From the NCBI GenBank assembly GCA_030523275.1, contig JAUNIX010000011.1:26032-90031 (forward strand): a stretch of DNA of 64,000 nt. Direction: 5' to 3'. The translations under genes and the position numbers were made by a program. Within the stretch, counting starts at the first letter, position 1; every line of letters starts with the position of its first letter. Under the pieces are notes generated by a model, which saw nothing but the letters and a program-made list of their open reading frames with translations, ran no database searches and was not told where the DNA came from. This DNA is from Lachnospiraceae bacterium (GTDB lineage Bacteria > Bacillota > Clostridia > Lachnospirales > Lachnospiraceae). Positions 52,028-61,583 of the stretch are shown here, piece by piece.

Positions 52028-53902
52028 ATGTTAGAGAAAATTAATAAGGCAAATGATATAAAACAAATTTCAGAGAAGGACTACCCTGTTTTAGCAAAAG
52101 ATATTCGAAGATTTTTAATAAAACATGTGAGTAAGACAGGCGGACATTTGGCGTCTAATTTGGGAATTGTGGAACTTACGATAGCATTGCATCTGGTTTT
52201 GGATTTTCCAAAAGATCAGTTAATCTTTGATGTGGGGCATCAGTCCTATGTGCATAAAATTTTGACGGGTAGAAAAGATGGGTTCAAAAATTTAAGACAG
52301 TTTCATGGCATGAGTGGATTTCCAAAGCGTAAAGAAAGTGCGTGTGATGCCTTTCACAGCGGACATAGTTCTATGTCCTTATCAGCAGCGCTGGGGTTTG
52401 CAGAAGCAAGAAATCTAAATCATACAGATGAGAAAATTGCAGTTGTCATTGGAGATGGGGCTTTCTCTGGGGGAATGGCTTATGAAGCTTTGAATAATAT
52501 GGTGCGATTGCGTGAAGAAAAGAAAAATCTGATCGTTATCTTAAATGATAATCGAATGTCAATTGCGAAAAATGTTGGTGGCATGTCTAACTATCTTAAT
52601 AAGATTCGTACCCAAAAGGGTTATATTGACTTAAAAGATAATGTTGAGCAGTCATTGTTAAAAATACCGGCTGTTGGTAAATCTCTTACAAAAGCGATTA
52701 AGTGTTCAAAAAATTCGATTAAACAGTTATTTGTACCGGAAATGTTTTTTGAGGATATGGGAGTGACCTATATTGGTCCGATTGATGGACATGATATTCC
52801 GTTATTGGTCGACACATTAGAGAGGGCCAAACAGTTAGAAGAACCGATTATCATTCATGTGGTAACGAAAAAAGGAAAAGGATATAAACCAGCGATGGAA
52901 AATCCAACAAAATTCCATGGAGTTTCACCGTTTGATGTGAAGAGCGGAGAATTAATTTCGAAAAGTACAAATCCTTCCTATACCGCTGTTTTTTCAGATA
53001 CACTGATAAAAGCTGCTGAGAAAGATTCCAAAATTGTTGCTGTCACAGCAGCAATGCCGGATGGTACTGGTCTGAAAGAATTTGGCGAGAAGTATCCAGA
53101 GCGATTTTTTGATGTGGGAATTGCTGAGGAACATGCCGTGACATTTTGTACAGGAATGGCGGCGCAGGGATTAAAACCTGTCTTTGCAGTGTATTCTACC
53201 TTTCTTCAGCGTGGATTTGACCAGATGATCCATGATACTGCGCTTGGCAATTATCCGGTTATCTTTGGCGTTGACAGATCAGGCTTAGTCGGTGCAGATG
53301 GAGAGACACATCAGGGAATCTTTGATATTCCATATCTTTGTGTCATTCCTAATTTTACTGTGTTAGCACCGGTAAATGGAAAAGAATTAAAAGAAATGCT
53401 CCAGTATACCTTAGATCATATCAATGGACCAACAGCGATTAAATATTCCAGAGGGGAAGCAGAAACCTTATATGAAGACAAATGTGCACCGATTGAATAT
53501 GGGAAAGGTCAGATTTTAAAAGATGGAAAAGATGCAGTCATTCTCAGTGTAGGCAATCTATTGTCTGAATCGGTATCGGCAATCAAACTTTTAGAAAAAG
53601 ACGGATATGAAATAGGACTTGCAAATCCGAGATATTTAAAACCGATAGATACAGAAATGCTTGACGAACTTGCAGATAAATATTCATTGATTGTTACGGT
53701 GGAAGAAGGAATCTTAAACGGTGGTTATGGTTCTATGGTGATGCAGTATCTATATCAGAATAGATATTGCGGTCAGATTCATACGATTGGAATTGACGAT
53801 GCATTTGTTGAGCATGGATCAATCAAAGAACTTCGAGAAATGTTAAAAATAGATGGTAAGAGCATTGCAGAATCAGTCAGAGGTTGGTTAGAAAAGCAGT
53901 AG
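52028..53902 (+). CDS. dxs: 1-deoxy-D-xylulose-5-phosphate synthase
   Basis: First enzyme of the MEP isoprenoid pathway, joining pyruvate and glyceraldehyde-3-phosphate with TPP. 624 residues with the thiamine diphosphate motif GDGAFSGGMAYEALNN, DVGHQSYVHKILTGR and, in the C-terminal half, RFFDVGIAEEHAVTFCTG (catalytic Glu) and DRSGLVGADGETHQG. AGGAGGGCG precedes the ATG. Its TPP need links it to the thiamine-precursor transporter of the window. Confidence 0.96.
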   Translation: MLEKINKANDIKQISEKDYPVLAKDIRRFLIKHVSKTGGHLASNLGIVELTIALHLVLDFPKDQLIFDVGHQSYVHKILTGRKDGFKNLRQFHGMSGFPKRKESACDAFHSGHSSMSLSAALGFAEARNLNHTDEKIAVVIGDGAFSGGMAYEALNNMVRLREEKKNLIVILNDNRMSIAKNVGGMSNYLNKIRTQKGYIDLKDNVEQSLLKIPAVGKSLTKAIKCSKNSIKQLFVPEMFFEDMGVTYIGPIDGHDIPLLVDTLERAKQLEEPIIIHVVTKKGKGYKPAMENPTKFHGVSPFDVKSGELISKSTNPSYTAVFSDTLIKAAEKDSKIVAVTAAMPDGTGLKEFGEKYPERFFDVGIAEEHAVTFCTGMAAQGLKPVFAVYSTFLQRGFDQMIHDTALGNYPVIFGVDRSGLVGADGETHQGIFDIPYLCVIPNFTVLAPVNGKELKEMLQYTLDHINGPTAIKYSRGEAETLYEDKCAPIEYGKGQILKDGKDAVILSVGNLLSESVSAIKLLEKDGYEIGLANPRYLKPIDTEMLDELADKYSLIVTVEEGILNGGYGSMVMQYLYQNRYCGQIHTIGIDDAFVEHGSIKELREMLKIDGKSIAESVRGWLEKQ

Positions 53903-53918
53903 ATAAATAAGTCGAATC

Positions 53919-53954
53919 AAGAAAGAGGAAGAGGTTTTTATCTTCCTCTTTCTT
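53919..53954. terminator. Bidirectional terminator between dxs and the PepSY gene
   Basis: Perfect arms AAGAAAGAGGAAGA (53919-53932) and TCTTCCTCTTTCTT (53941-53954) between convergent genes. Confidence 0.85.
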
Positions 53955-54004
53955 AATTTTATGAGAAGGCACAAGGCAAGCAAATTGGTAAAACTTATAG
54001 AGTA

Positions 54005-54775
54005 TTAATCGTCAATATCAATTTCAAAGTCTAAAATCTTACCGGAGTTTGCGTCTATTTCTGCCTCACATTCATAGGAACCGTAGCGAAGTTCAATATC
54101 ATATACATACCGTCCATCATCTTTTTCTAATTTTGATTTTGCAATACGGATTTTTTCAGCTTGTTTTGAGGTTAATCCTAATTTGCTCTGGAATTTATTC
54201 TTTGCAATGCGAATAGCCTCGTTTTTGCTGATTTTTGCAGATGTTGGAATATTTGCTTTCTTTGTTCTAAGCTCCCAATCCTGTTCATAGATTGTCCCAG
54301 TTGTCGCATTTATGATGATATCATATTTACGAGTACTAGTATTGAATTCAATTTCATAGCAGAAAATTCCATTTTCATAATCGGTTTTGATCTTATAATT
54401 TTTCTGAGATTTACGGGCAACTACTTTTTTATCAATAATTTTTCTTGCCTGTGTTTTTGAAAGTTTCTTTTTGCCCTTTTTAATTTTTCTTGCTTTCCAT
54501 TCGCGTGCCAAGATTTTACCATTATAAGCATCTACTTCAAATTCATATTTTTTAGAGGAAGTTTTTCCAGCCACGTCATAATAGCGCACGCCATCATCAG
54601 TATCTAATTCTATTTGTAATGTCTTTCCTTTTAAAGATGGTGTATTTTTTCGTATGATTGAGCGAACTTTCGTTTTACTGATGACTTTTTTTGTAGCCGC
54701 GTTTGAAGGTATGATTGTTGTAAAAGTTAATAATGTAGCACATAAAATAATAAATAAACGTTTCATCTTTTTCAT
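54005..54775 (-). CDS. Secreted protein with three PepSY-like repeats
   Basis: 256 residues with a signal peptide (KRLFIILCATLLTFTTIIPSNA) and no membrane anchor. Three PepSY-type repeats follow, ending with FEVDAYNGKILAREW, IIINATTGTIYEQDW and AEIDANSGKILDFEIDI. Each carries the D/N-A-x-TGxI-like end typical of the family. PepSY domains inhibit proteases or tune them at the cell surface. The start (54775) follows GGTGGAA; 18 bp longer in frame. Very Lys-rich. Confidence 0.82.
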   Translation of the reverse strand: MKKMKRLFIILCATLLTFTTIIPSNAATKKVISKTKVRSIIRKNTPSLKGKTLQIELDTDDGVRYYDVAGKTSSKKYEFEVDAYNGKILAREWKARKIKKGKKKLSKTQARKIIDKKVVARKSQKNYKIKTDYENGIFCYEIEFNTSTRKYDIIINATTGTIYEQDWELRTKKANIPTSAKISKNEAIRIAKNKFQSKLGLTSKQAEKIRIAKSKLEKDDGRYVYDIELRYGSYECEAEIDANSGKILDFEIDIDD

Positions 54776-54973
54776 CTCTTTTCCACCTTTCATCGTTTTT
54801 ATGTTTTTTGTTTCTTAGTTATATTATAGGTATAGTATAATATGTGAAAATGAGAATAAGATTAAAATAAAAAATATTTCATCTGTTAATTAGGTTCCAG
54901 AGTTTAAGAATTACTAACTGATTTCCAAAAACTCTTCCAATATTATCCAATTGAAATATTTTTAAAGTATATA

Positions 54974-55002
54974 TTGACAATAGATATTATAGGGAGTACA
55001 AT
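54974..55002 (+). promoter_or_regulatory. Sigma-A-type promoter upstream of the tau-like operon
   Basis: TTGACA (54974-54979), 17-bp spacer, TACAAT (54997-55002). The transcript would start near 55009, about 190 nt before the first gene. Region 54794-54973 is A/T-rich with no other clear feature. Confidence 0.75.
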
Positions 55003-55057
55003 ACAATAAAAATCATAGTAAACCTACTTAAAAAATATGAAATTGACTAGAAAACTG

Positions 55058-55095
55058 GAGATTTCAAGTATGTATAGCTTGAAGTCTCTTTTTTT
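55058..55095 (+). terminator. Leader terminator upstream of the tau-like operon
   Basis: Stem GAGATTTCAAG/CTTGAAGTCTC (one G-U pair) with a 9-nt loop and TTTTTTT, about 50 nt after the predicted transcription start and 100 nt before the first gene. It must be read through or antiterminated for the operon to be expressed. Confidence 0.8.
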
Positions 55096-55152
55096 GTTTC
55101 AATGAAATTGCATTGCAATTTCATTGAAACAAAATCGCTTCGCGGGGATGCA
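55093..55152. repeat. Palindromic element, copy D
   Basis: A perfect palindrome (20-bp arms TTTGTTTCAATGAAATTGCA, one central base, 55093-55133) is followed by CGCTTCGCGGGGATGCAA, a variant of the core found in copies A, B and C. Same order of modules as copy C, shorter. Confidence 0.8.
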
Positions 55153-55197
55153 ATTATCCGATTTTATTTTCAAAAGTAGTGGAGAGGAGATTAGAAA

Positions 55198-56019
55198 ATG
55201 AAAAAAGAGAGAAAACGAGAACTAGAAAATGAGATACTCATATTTTTAGCAAAGAAAAAATATACGGTTATTTCGATTATTTCAGTAATCGTATTACTGA
55301 TTTTATGGACGCTTGGAAGTTATTTTCATTGGTTTAATCCAACATTCATTCCATCGATTGGAGCAGTCAAGAATGCATTTTTAGATGCATGTAAAAATGG
55401 ATATCGAGGATACAGCTTATCTTATCATATTATGAGTAGTATGAAACGATTATTAATTGCAATTGTTTTGGCATTTGTCGTATCAATGTTATTTGGTATT
55501 TTGTGTGGTATGAATAAAACGATATTGGCCATCGTAGATCCATTTATCCAGTTTTATCGTGCATTACCACCATTAGCATATAATGCATTGTTAGTATTAT
55601 GGATGGGAATCGGCGATCAGTCAAAAATTGTCTTATTATTTTTAAGTGCTTTTGCTCCGATGTTTATTCAGACAGTGTTTGGTGTCCAGAGAATTCCGGA
55701 AGCCAGAATCAATGCAGCAAAATCTTTAGGTGCTGGAAGAGTGGCATTATTATTTCAAGTAATTTTACCATCAGCATTGCCAGATATTTTAACTGGGCTT
55801 CGAACGTCTGTGGGTATCACATATGCGACACTGGTAGCCGCAGAAATGGTGGCTTCCACATCTGGTCTTGGATGGCTTGTACTGAATGCAAGCAAGTATA
55901 TCCAGTACGATGTCGTTTATTTTGGCATTATTATCATGGGTGCAATTGCAATTTTAATTGATGTTCTGATTCGTGCTTTTATTCGTAAAGTGACACCATG
56001 GCAGGAACATGTAGCATAA
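55198..56019 (+). CDS. tauC: ABC transporter permease, taurine/sulfonate type
   Basis: 273 residues with six hydrophobic segments and the EAA loop AAKSLGAGRVALLFQVILPSALPDIL. It belongs to the NitT/TauT permease family and, with the neighbours, forms one importer. First gene after the leader terminator; GGAGAGGAG precedes the ATG. Confidence 0.87.
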   Translation: MKKERKRELENEILIFLAKKKYTVISIISVIVLLILWTLGSYFHWFNPTFIPSIGAVKNAFLDACKNGYRGYSLSYHIMSSMKRLLIAIVLAFVVSMLFGILCGMNKTILAIVDPFIQFYRALPPLAYNALLVLWMGIGDQSKIVLLFLSAFAPMFIQTVFGVQRIPEARINAAKSLGAGRVALLFQVILPSALPDILTGLRTSVGITYATLVAAEMVASTSGLGWLVLNASKYIQYDVVYFGIIIMGAIAILIDVLIRAFIRKVTPWQEHVA

Positions 56020-56038
56020 AGAAAGAGAGGAAATCAAA

Positions 56039-57052
56039 ATGAAAAAGAAAATAAAACGCACACTGGCCATCTTATTGGCAGCTATTATGCTTATTGGAAT
56101 GACTGCATGTGGAAATAAGAAATCCGAGTCGAGTGGAGAAAATCTTCCCGATAAAATTACATTGGGATTCTGGGAGTCCCCGAATGGAGAGTTGTTGGCA
56201 AAAGAACAACAATTATTAGAGAAAAAATACCCGGATGTTGAGATTAACTGGGTACAGTGTGAGTCTGGTCCAGACATCTTAACAGCAATACAGGGTGGAT
56301 CGCTTGATTTTGCAACTATTGGAACTCCACCGGCGACACTTGGTGTAGCACAGGAGTATCCATATAAAATTTTTTATATGCATGATGTCATTGGTGAGAG
56401 TGAAGGATTGATTGTAAAGAAAGATTCTGGTATTAAATCGATCAAAGATATTAAAGGCAAAAAAATTGCAACTTTATATGGTAGTACTTCTCATTTTTCA
56501 TTGCTAAACGCGTTAAAACATGAAGGTATTAAGACGACAGATTTTGAATTATACGATATGCAGGCACAGGATATCTATGCAGCATGGCAGCGAGGAGATA
56601 TCGATGGAGCTTACCTTTGGGAACCTGTAAAATCACAGCTTTTAGAAAATGGCGGAATTGAGATTATCTCTTCAGAGCAGGTGGCAGAACAAGGTGGATT
56701 GACTGGTGAGGTAGGAGTTGTAAGTAATAGCTTTTATGAAAAATATCCAAACGTTGTTAAAGATTATATTAACATCTTAGATCAGGCTGTGCAAGATTAT
56801 CGAGATGATCAGGATAATTCTGCATCCTTAATGGCAGATGGATTAGGCCTTTCTAAAAAAGAAACATTAACAACAATGAATGAAATTATTGTGAAAGATA
56901 AATCAGAACAAAAAGAATATCTTGGTAAAGATGGTACTTTAGCATCTGTATTAAAAGATACCGCAGATTTCTTATATGATCAGAAGAGTTTAAATAACAA
57001 GGCGGACGAATCGGTATTTCGAGATGCTATTTTATCAGAATTGTATGAATAA
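56039..57052 (+). CDS. tauA: Lipoprotein substrate-binding protein, TauA-like
   Basis: 337 residues: lipobox MTAC in IGMTACGNK, then a periplasmic-binding fold with [45 protein letters not shown] and [19 protein letters not shown]. These match the taurine-binding TauA layout. Binding of another sulfonate or a sulfate or phosphonate analogue is possible. Confidence 0.85.
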   Translation: MKKKIKRTLAILLAAIMLIGMTACGNKKSESSGENLPDKITLGFWESPNGELLAKEQQLLEKKYPDVEINWVQCESGPDILTAIQGGSLDFATIGTPPATLGVAQEYPYKIFYMHDVIGESEGLIVKKDSGIKSIKDIKGKKIATLYGSTSHFSLLNALKHEGIKTTDFELYDMQAQDIYAAWQRGDIDGAYLWEPVKSQLLENGGIEIISSEQVAEQGGLTGEVGVVSNSFYEKYPNVVKDYINILDQAVQDYRDDQDNSASLMADGLGLSKKETLTTMNEIIVKDKSEQKEYLGKDGTLASVLKDTADFLYDQKSLNNKADESVFRDAILSELYE

Positions 57053-57066
57053 AGGAGGAGTTTATC

Positions 57067-57903
57067 ATGACACTAAATCAGATACATAATATTAGCAATA
57101 TAAAAATGTCATTGGAAAATGTTCATATGGATTTTAAGCAGGGTACAGGTTATTTTCATGCATTGGATGATATTAATCTGGATATATATGAAAAAGATTT
57201 TATTTGTCTGCTTGGTCCCTCTGGGTGTGGCAAAACTTCACTTTTAAATATTATGGCAGGATATGCAACTCCGACATCTGGTACAGTTACACTGACAGGT
57301 CGACCATTCGAAAAACCATCTTCTGATGTAGGCGTGGTATTCCAGCATGCAAATTTATTTCCATGGTTGACTGTTTATAAAAATGTAGAGTTTGGGTTAA
57401 AGCAAAAGAGAGTGCCAAAGGAAGAACGGAAAGATAAAATTGAACATTATTTAGATATGGTTGGTTTATTAGCTGCCAAAGATAAATTTCCTCATCAATT
57501 ATCTGGTGGAATGCAGCAAAGAGCAGCAATTGCAAGAACTTTAGCAGCAGAACCGCAGTTTATTCTTATGGATGAACCATTCAGTGCCTTGGATGCCCTG
57601 ACAAGGGAAAAAATGCAGGAGCATATTAAAAAAATCTGGAAGCAGACAGATGCCAGTATTTTGTTTATCACACATGATGTGGATGAGGCATTACTTTTGG
57701 GACAGAGAATTATTATTATGCAGCCAAATCCAGGAAGAATTTTATCGGATTATGAAAATCCACTGATGAAATATGCCAATCGAGATTTCCGCCAAGTACG
57801 ACAGTCAGAGGAATACTGGAAGACAAGAAATCGATTAATTGGTCAAATTCAGAGTGAAGAAGACAAAAAATTAAGTGAGTTATTAGAAGGACATGCCAGT
57901 TAA
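57067..57903 (+). CDS. tauB: ABC transporter ATPase, TauB/SsuB-like
   Basis: 278 residues with Walker [11 protein letters not shown]-loop [11 protein letters not shown], signature [16 protein letters not shown] and Walker [13 protein letters not shown]. It energises the TauAC importer. AAAGGAGGAG precedes the ATG. Confidence 0.88.
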   Translation: MTLNQIHNISNIKMSLENVHMDFKQGTGYFHALDDINLDIYEKDFICLLGPSGCGKTSLLNIMAGYATPTSGTVTLTGRPFEKPSSDVGVVFQHANLFPWLTVYKNVEFGLKQKRVPKEERKDKIEHYLDMVGLLAAKDKFPHQLSGGMQQRAAIARTLAAEPQFILMDEPFSALDALTREKMQEHIKKIWKQTDASILFITHDVDEALLLGQRIIIMQPNPGRILSDYENPLMKYANRDFRQVRQSEEYWKTRNRLIGQIQSEEDKKLSELLEGHAS

Positions 57904-57929
57904 AAACGACTAATTATATATAAGAGCAA

Positions 57930-57966
57930 AACCAAACTAGACATGTAAAATATGTTTTGTTTGGTT
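57930..57966 (+). promoter_or_regulatory. Stem-loop between tauB and the hydrolase gene
   Basis: AACCAAAC...GTTTGGTT arms with a largely paired interior (37 nt in all). No T-run follows, so it is more likely an RNA-processing or stability element than a terminator. Confidence 0.45.
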
Positions 57967-58011
57967 CGTTTGCTTATAAAAAAGAAAATGAGAAAGAAAA
58001 GGAGCCATACA

Positions 58012-60039
58012 ATGGAAAAACAAAAAGTATTAGTTTTGGGAATTGATGGAATGGATCAGCGGATTACAAAAAAATTAATGGATGAGGGGAAATTGCCAAA
58101 TATTAAGAAATATACAGAGTTAGGAGCAGCAAGGGAGAATTTGGCACTTTTAGGGGCATTGCCAACAATTACACCTCCATGCTGGACGACACTTGCGACT
58201 GGGGCATATCCAGCTACGCATGGAATTACCTGTTATTGGAGGCAATCGCCAGACAGTTTGGATGCAGTTGTCTATAATATGGATTCTAGAAACTGTACTG
58301 CGGAACAACTATGGAATGTCACTGCAGAGTCGGGACGTAAGACTTTAGTATGGCATTGGCCTGGATCATCCTGGCCACCATCAACTGACAGTAAAAATCT
58401 CCATGTTGTAGATGGAACTCAGCCGGGGTCTGTCAATATGGGAATTGCACAGATGGACTGGGAAAAGATTGTTGTAGCTTCTACATCGGTTGAAACACTA
58501 AGGTTTTTACCAAGAGTCGAAAAACCAGAGGGCGTAGGTTGTATCATAAATGACTTGGACATGTTAACAGCTGGTGATGCAGACGATGAAATGATGGAAC
58601 TTTGGTGGGGAGATGAGGCCAGAAAAGGAAAAGAGATTCGCACTTATACACATGATTTAAATGATACAGAAATGATGATTGGTGCGAAAGTTGCATATGA
58701 TGTCGTGATGTCTCCGATCAAACCGGCAAAAAAATGGACAAATGTGCCAGAGGATGCGTTGGAATTTATTTTATTGACATCAGGAGGTCTTACAAGAAGA
58801 CCAGCGTTGATTTTAAAAAATAAAGATGGAGAATATGACAGAGTTGCAATTTATCGCAATAAAAAAGCACAACAACCACTTGTTGTTTTAAAAGAGGGGG
58901 AATATAAGGCAAGTGTTCTTGATGAGGTAACAAAAAAGGAGGGAACTTCTGTCTGTTGTCGTTCGTATAAATTGCTTAAGTTAAATAAAGATGGATCCAA
59001 TCTAAAATTATGGATCAGTAATGCTTTAGATACGGAAAATGATAGTTTATGGAGTCCAAAAGAAACATATCAAAAAATCACAAAACATGTTGGTCCGGTT
59101 CCACCGGTAAGCCTGATCGGTGGTGAGGAAGAGGAATTGGCAAAGGATATCTTTTTGCCATCTTGGGAAGACTATAATCGCTGGCAGGCAAAAAGTTTGC
59201 AATATATGATGGATGAACAGGGGTATGAAGTAATCTTTAGCCATCTCCACAATGTAGACTGTGCAGGACATCAATTCTGGCATTTAGGAAAGACGTTGGA
59301 ACCATGGAAGCACACAAATGAGAGATTCTATCAACAATTGATTGAGACAGTTTATCAACAGACAGATGAATATCTTGGCTACTTTTTAAAATATTTAGAT
59401 CAGGGATGGACGATTTTTATTGTTTCGGATCATGGACTTTTAGTTGGAGAAAATGTTCCTCCGATCTTAGGTGAGTACGGGGGATTAAATCTTGGTGTTA
59501 TGGAAGAACTTGGTTATACCGTTTTAAAAAAAGACGAGAATGGCAACTCCATTGATGAAGTGGACTGGGAAAAGACAAAAGCAGTTCAGATTCGCAGTAA
59601 TTATATTTACATCAATTTAAAAAGGAGAGATGCACATGGCATCGTAGATCCAAAGGATAAATATGATCTTGAGGCACAGATTATCTCAGACTTATATGGA
59701 TATCGTGATAAAGAGACTGGAAAACGTGTAGTCGGCATTGCTCTTAGAAATAAAGACAGCATTGCATTAGGTGTCGGTGGCAAAGAATGTGGGGATATTT
59801 TCTTTACGATCGACGAAGGATTTAATCGTCTGCATGGAGATGGATTATCAACAGCACAGGGATATTATCACACTTCTACGACACCGGTATTTATTGCTGC
59901 CGGTTCGAAGATTAAAACAGGATATCAGACCGATCGCGTAATCAGACAGGTTGATGTCGCACCAACAATCGCACAAATCTTGGGTGTTCGCATGCCTGAA
60001 CAGTGTGAAGGAGCACCAGTATATCAGATTTTAAAATAG
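58012..60039 (+). CDS. Cytoplasmic alkaline-phosphatase-superfamily hydrolase (type I phosphodiesterase/nucleotide pyrophosphatase fold)
   Basis: 675 residues without signal peptide or membrane segment. GIDGMDQ (first metal Asp), nucleophile Thr in ITPPCWTTLATGAYPATHGI, VDCAGHQFWH (Asp and His), VSDHGL (Asp-His) and a late YYHTSTTPVF place it in PF01663. Members cleave phosphodiesters, phosphonates or sulfate esters. ATG 58012 follows AAAGGAG. Its place directly after a taurine-type importer implies it acts on the imported compound or its derivative; the substrate is unknown. Confidence 0.82.
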   Translation: MEKQKVLVLGIDGMDQRITKKLMDEGKLPNIKKYTELGAARENLALLGALPTITPPCWTTLATGAYPATHGITCYWRQSPDSLDAVVYNMDSRNCTAEQLWNVTAESGRKTLVWHWPGSSWPPSTDSKNLHVVDGTQPGSVNMGIAQMDWEKIVVASTSVETLRFLPRVEKPEGVGCIINDLDMLTAGDADDEMMELWWGDEARKGKEIRTYTHDLNDTEMMIGAKVAYDVVMSPIKPAKKWTNVPEDALEFILLTSGGLTRRPALILKNKDGEYDRVAIYRNKKAQQPLVVLKEGEYKASVLDEVTKKEGTSVCCRSYKLLKLNKDGSNLKLWISNALDTENDSLWSPKETYQKITKHVGPVPPVSLIGGEEEELAKDIFLPSWEDYNRWQAKSLQYMMDEQGYEVIFSHLHNVDCAGHQFWHLGKTLEPWKHTNERFYQQLIETVYQQTDEYLGYFLKYLDQGWTIFIVSDHGLLVGENVPPILGEYGGLNLGVMEELGYTVLKKDENGNSIDEVDWEKTKAVQIRSNYIYINLKRRDAHGIVDPKDKYDLEAQIISDLYGYRDKETGKRVVGIALRNKDSIALGVGGKECGDIFFTIDEGFNRLHGDGLSTAQGYYHTSTTPVFIAAGSKIKTGYQTDRVIRQVDVAPTIAQILGVRMPEQCEGAPVYQILK

Positions 60040-60050
60040 AGGAGAAAGTA

Positions 60051-60365
60051 ATGAGAAATAGAACAGAAGAAGAATTTGATGAAATTATCTATGATGATGA
60101 GGAGACAGCATGTGTATTTTTTCACAGAAAAGGATGCCATGTCTGTGAGGCAATAGAGCCTGTTTTGAAAGATTTAGAAGACAGTTATAAAGAAGATGTC
60201 CATTTTCTGGCAGTTGATGTGGAGGAAGAAAATGGAGTATTCTCAAGACTTGGTCTAAAAGGTGTTCCACAAGTACTCTTTTTTCAGGATGGCAGTCTTG
60301 TAAAACGATTAGCTGGAAAAAGAGAAGAAGAAGAATACGAAGATGTATTAGAAGAACTGGTATAG
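60051..60365 (+). CDS. Thioredoxin-like protein
   Basis: 104 residues with the redox site GCHVCE (CxxC) and cis-Pro in KGVPQVLFF. The fold is a standard thioredoxin; the acidic N-terminus is unusual. It lies between the hydrolase and a thioredoxin reductase, so it is presumably the reductase's partner in this operon. Confidence 0.88.
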   Translation: MRNRTEEEFDEIIYDDEETACVFFHRKGCHVCEAIEPVLKDLEDSYKEDVHFLAVDVEEENGVFSRLGLKGVPQVLFFQDGSLVKRLAGKREEEEYEDVLEELV

Positions 60366-60374
60366 GTGAACGAT

Positions 60375-61583
60375 ATGGGAGAACATTATGAGATCATTAT
60401 CATAGGTGCTGGTCCGGCGGGACTAAGTGCCGGGATTTACAGCGGACGTGCGGGACGTAAAACGTTAATCTTAGAAAAGGGCAATGTCGGTGGTCGTGCT
60501 GCGTTGACAAATAGTATTATCAATTATCCGGGTTTTGTTGAAATATCAGGAAAAGAATTGATGGAAAAGATGAAAAAACAGGCACAGGGATTTGGAATTG
60601 AGATTCGTAGAGAAAATGTAAAAGCCGTGTCATTGCTTGTAGACGGAAAGAAAGAAATCCGTACAAGAAAACATACTTATACCGCTGATGCAATCATCAT
60701 AGCGACAGGAACAAAAACGAAAAAACTTGGTATTCCTGGTGAAACAGAGTTTACCGGAAGCGGCGTTGCTTATTGTGCGGCTTGTGATGCAGAGTTTTTT
60801 AAAGATCAAACAGTAGTCGTTGTTGGTTCAGGTGATCAGGCAGTGGAAGAAAGTGAATATATTGCTCGATTTGCATCAAATGTTATTTTGTTAGTTATCC
60901 ATGAAGAAGGAATTTTAGATTGTAATCGTATGGCAGCAGAACGTTTGCAACAAAATGCAAAAATATCGATTCGATGGAATACGGTTGTTGATGTAATTGA
61001 TGGAGAAGATGCGGTCACTGGTGTACAGGTACGAAATCGAAAAACAGGAGAAAAAGATTACATTGCATGTGAAGGAATTTTTCTGTTTGTGGGGATGGAA
61101 GCAGAGACAAAATGTGTCAAAAAATTATTTGATTTGCAAAAGACAGAATGGTTAAAGACAGACGAGAAAATGTCAACGGTGGTACCGGGTGTTTTTGCAG
61201 CCGGAGATGTGCGGGAAAAATTATTGCGCCAGGTGTCTACTGCTGTGGGAGATGGAGCAATCGCAGTTTCGATGGCTGACCGCTATTTAGAAGAACGAAA
61301 AATGTATCAGGATTTGTTACAACAATCAGAAAAAGAAGAATTAAAATTGCTTTTCTGGACATCAGAGTATGGGTCTTTTACGGATACAAGCTCACCGAAA
61401 GATCATCCAATCAGAGAGATTGAAATTGATGTGGCAAAGAACCCATATCTGGCAGATTTTTTTGGTGTCCATGCAAAAGATTTGCAACAGGGGATACAGA
61501 TAAAGTATTTGAGTCAAAGACAATTCCGATTGAAAGGAGAATCTGATGGCCTATTTATATTTGGGAATTGCAATCACAGCTGA
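60375..61583 (+). CDS. Thioredoxin-reductase-like flavoprotein with C-terminal extension
   Basis: 402 residues. FAD site GAGPAGLSAGIYSGRAG, redox site YCAACDA (CxxC), and FAAGDVREKLLRQV are of the TrxB family. The NADPH motif HRRxxxR is missing (HEEGILDCNR instead) and GGGDSA is GSGDQA, so the electron donor may be other than NADPH. About 85 extra residues at the C-terminus resemble a thioredoxin fold lacking cysteines (KLLFWTSEYG, DVAKNPYLADFFGVHA). Start at ATG 60375 after AGGTGA. It overlaps the next gene by 38 bp. Confidence 0.82.
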   Translation: MGEHYEIIIIGAGPAGLSAGIYSGRAGRKTLILEKGNVGGRAALTNSIINYPGFVEISGKELMEKMKKQAQGFGIEIRRENVKAVSLLVDGKKEIRTRKHTYTADAIIIATGTKTKKLGIPGETEFTGSGVAYCAACDAEFFKDQTVVVVGSGDQAVEESEYIARFASNVILLVIHEEGILDCNRMAAERLQQNAKISIRWNTVVDVIDGEDAVTGVQVRNRKTGEKDYIACEGIFLFVGMEAETKCVKKLFDLQKTEWLKTDEKMSTVVPGVFAAGDVREKLLRQVSTAVGDGAIAVSMADRYLEERKMYQDLLQQSEKEELKLLFWTSEYGSFTDTSSPKDHPIREIEIDVAKNPYLADFFGVHAKDLQQGIQIKYLSQRQFRLKGESDGLFIFGNCNHS

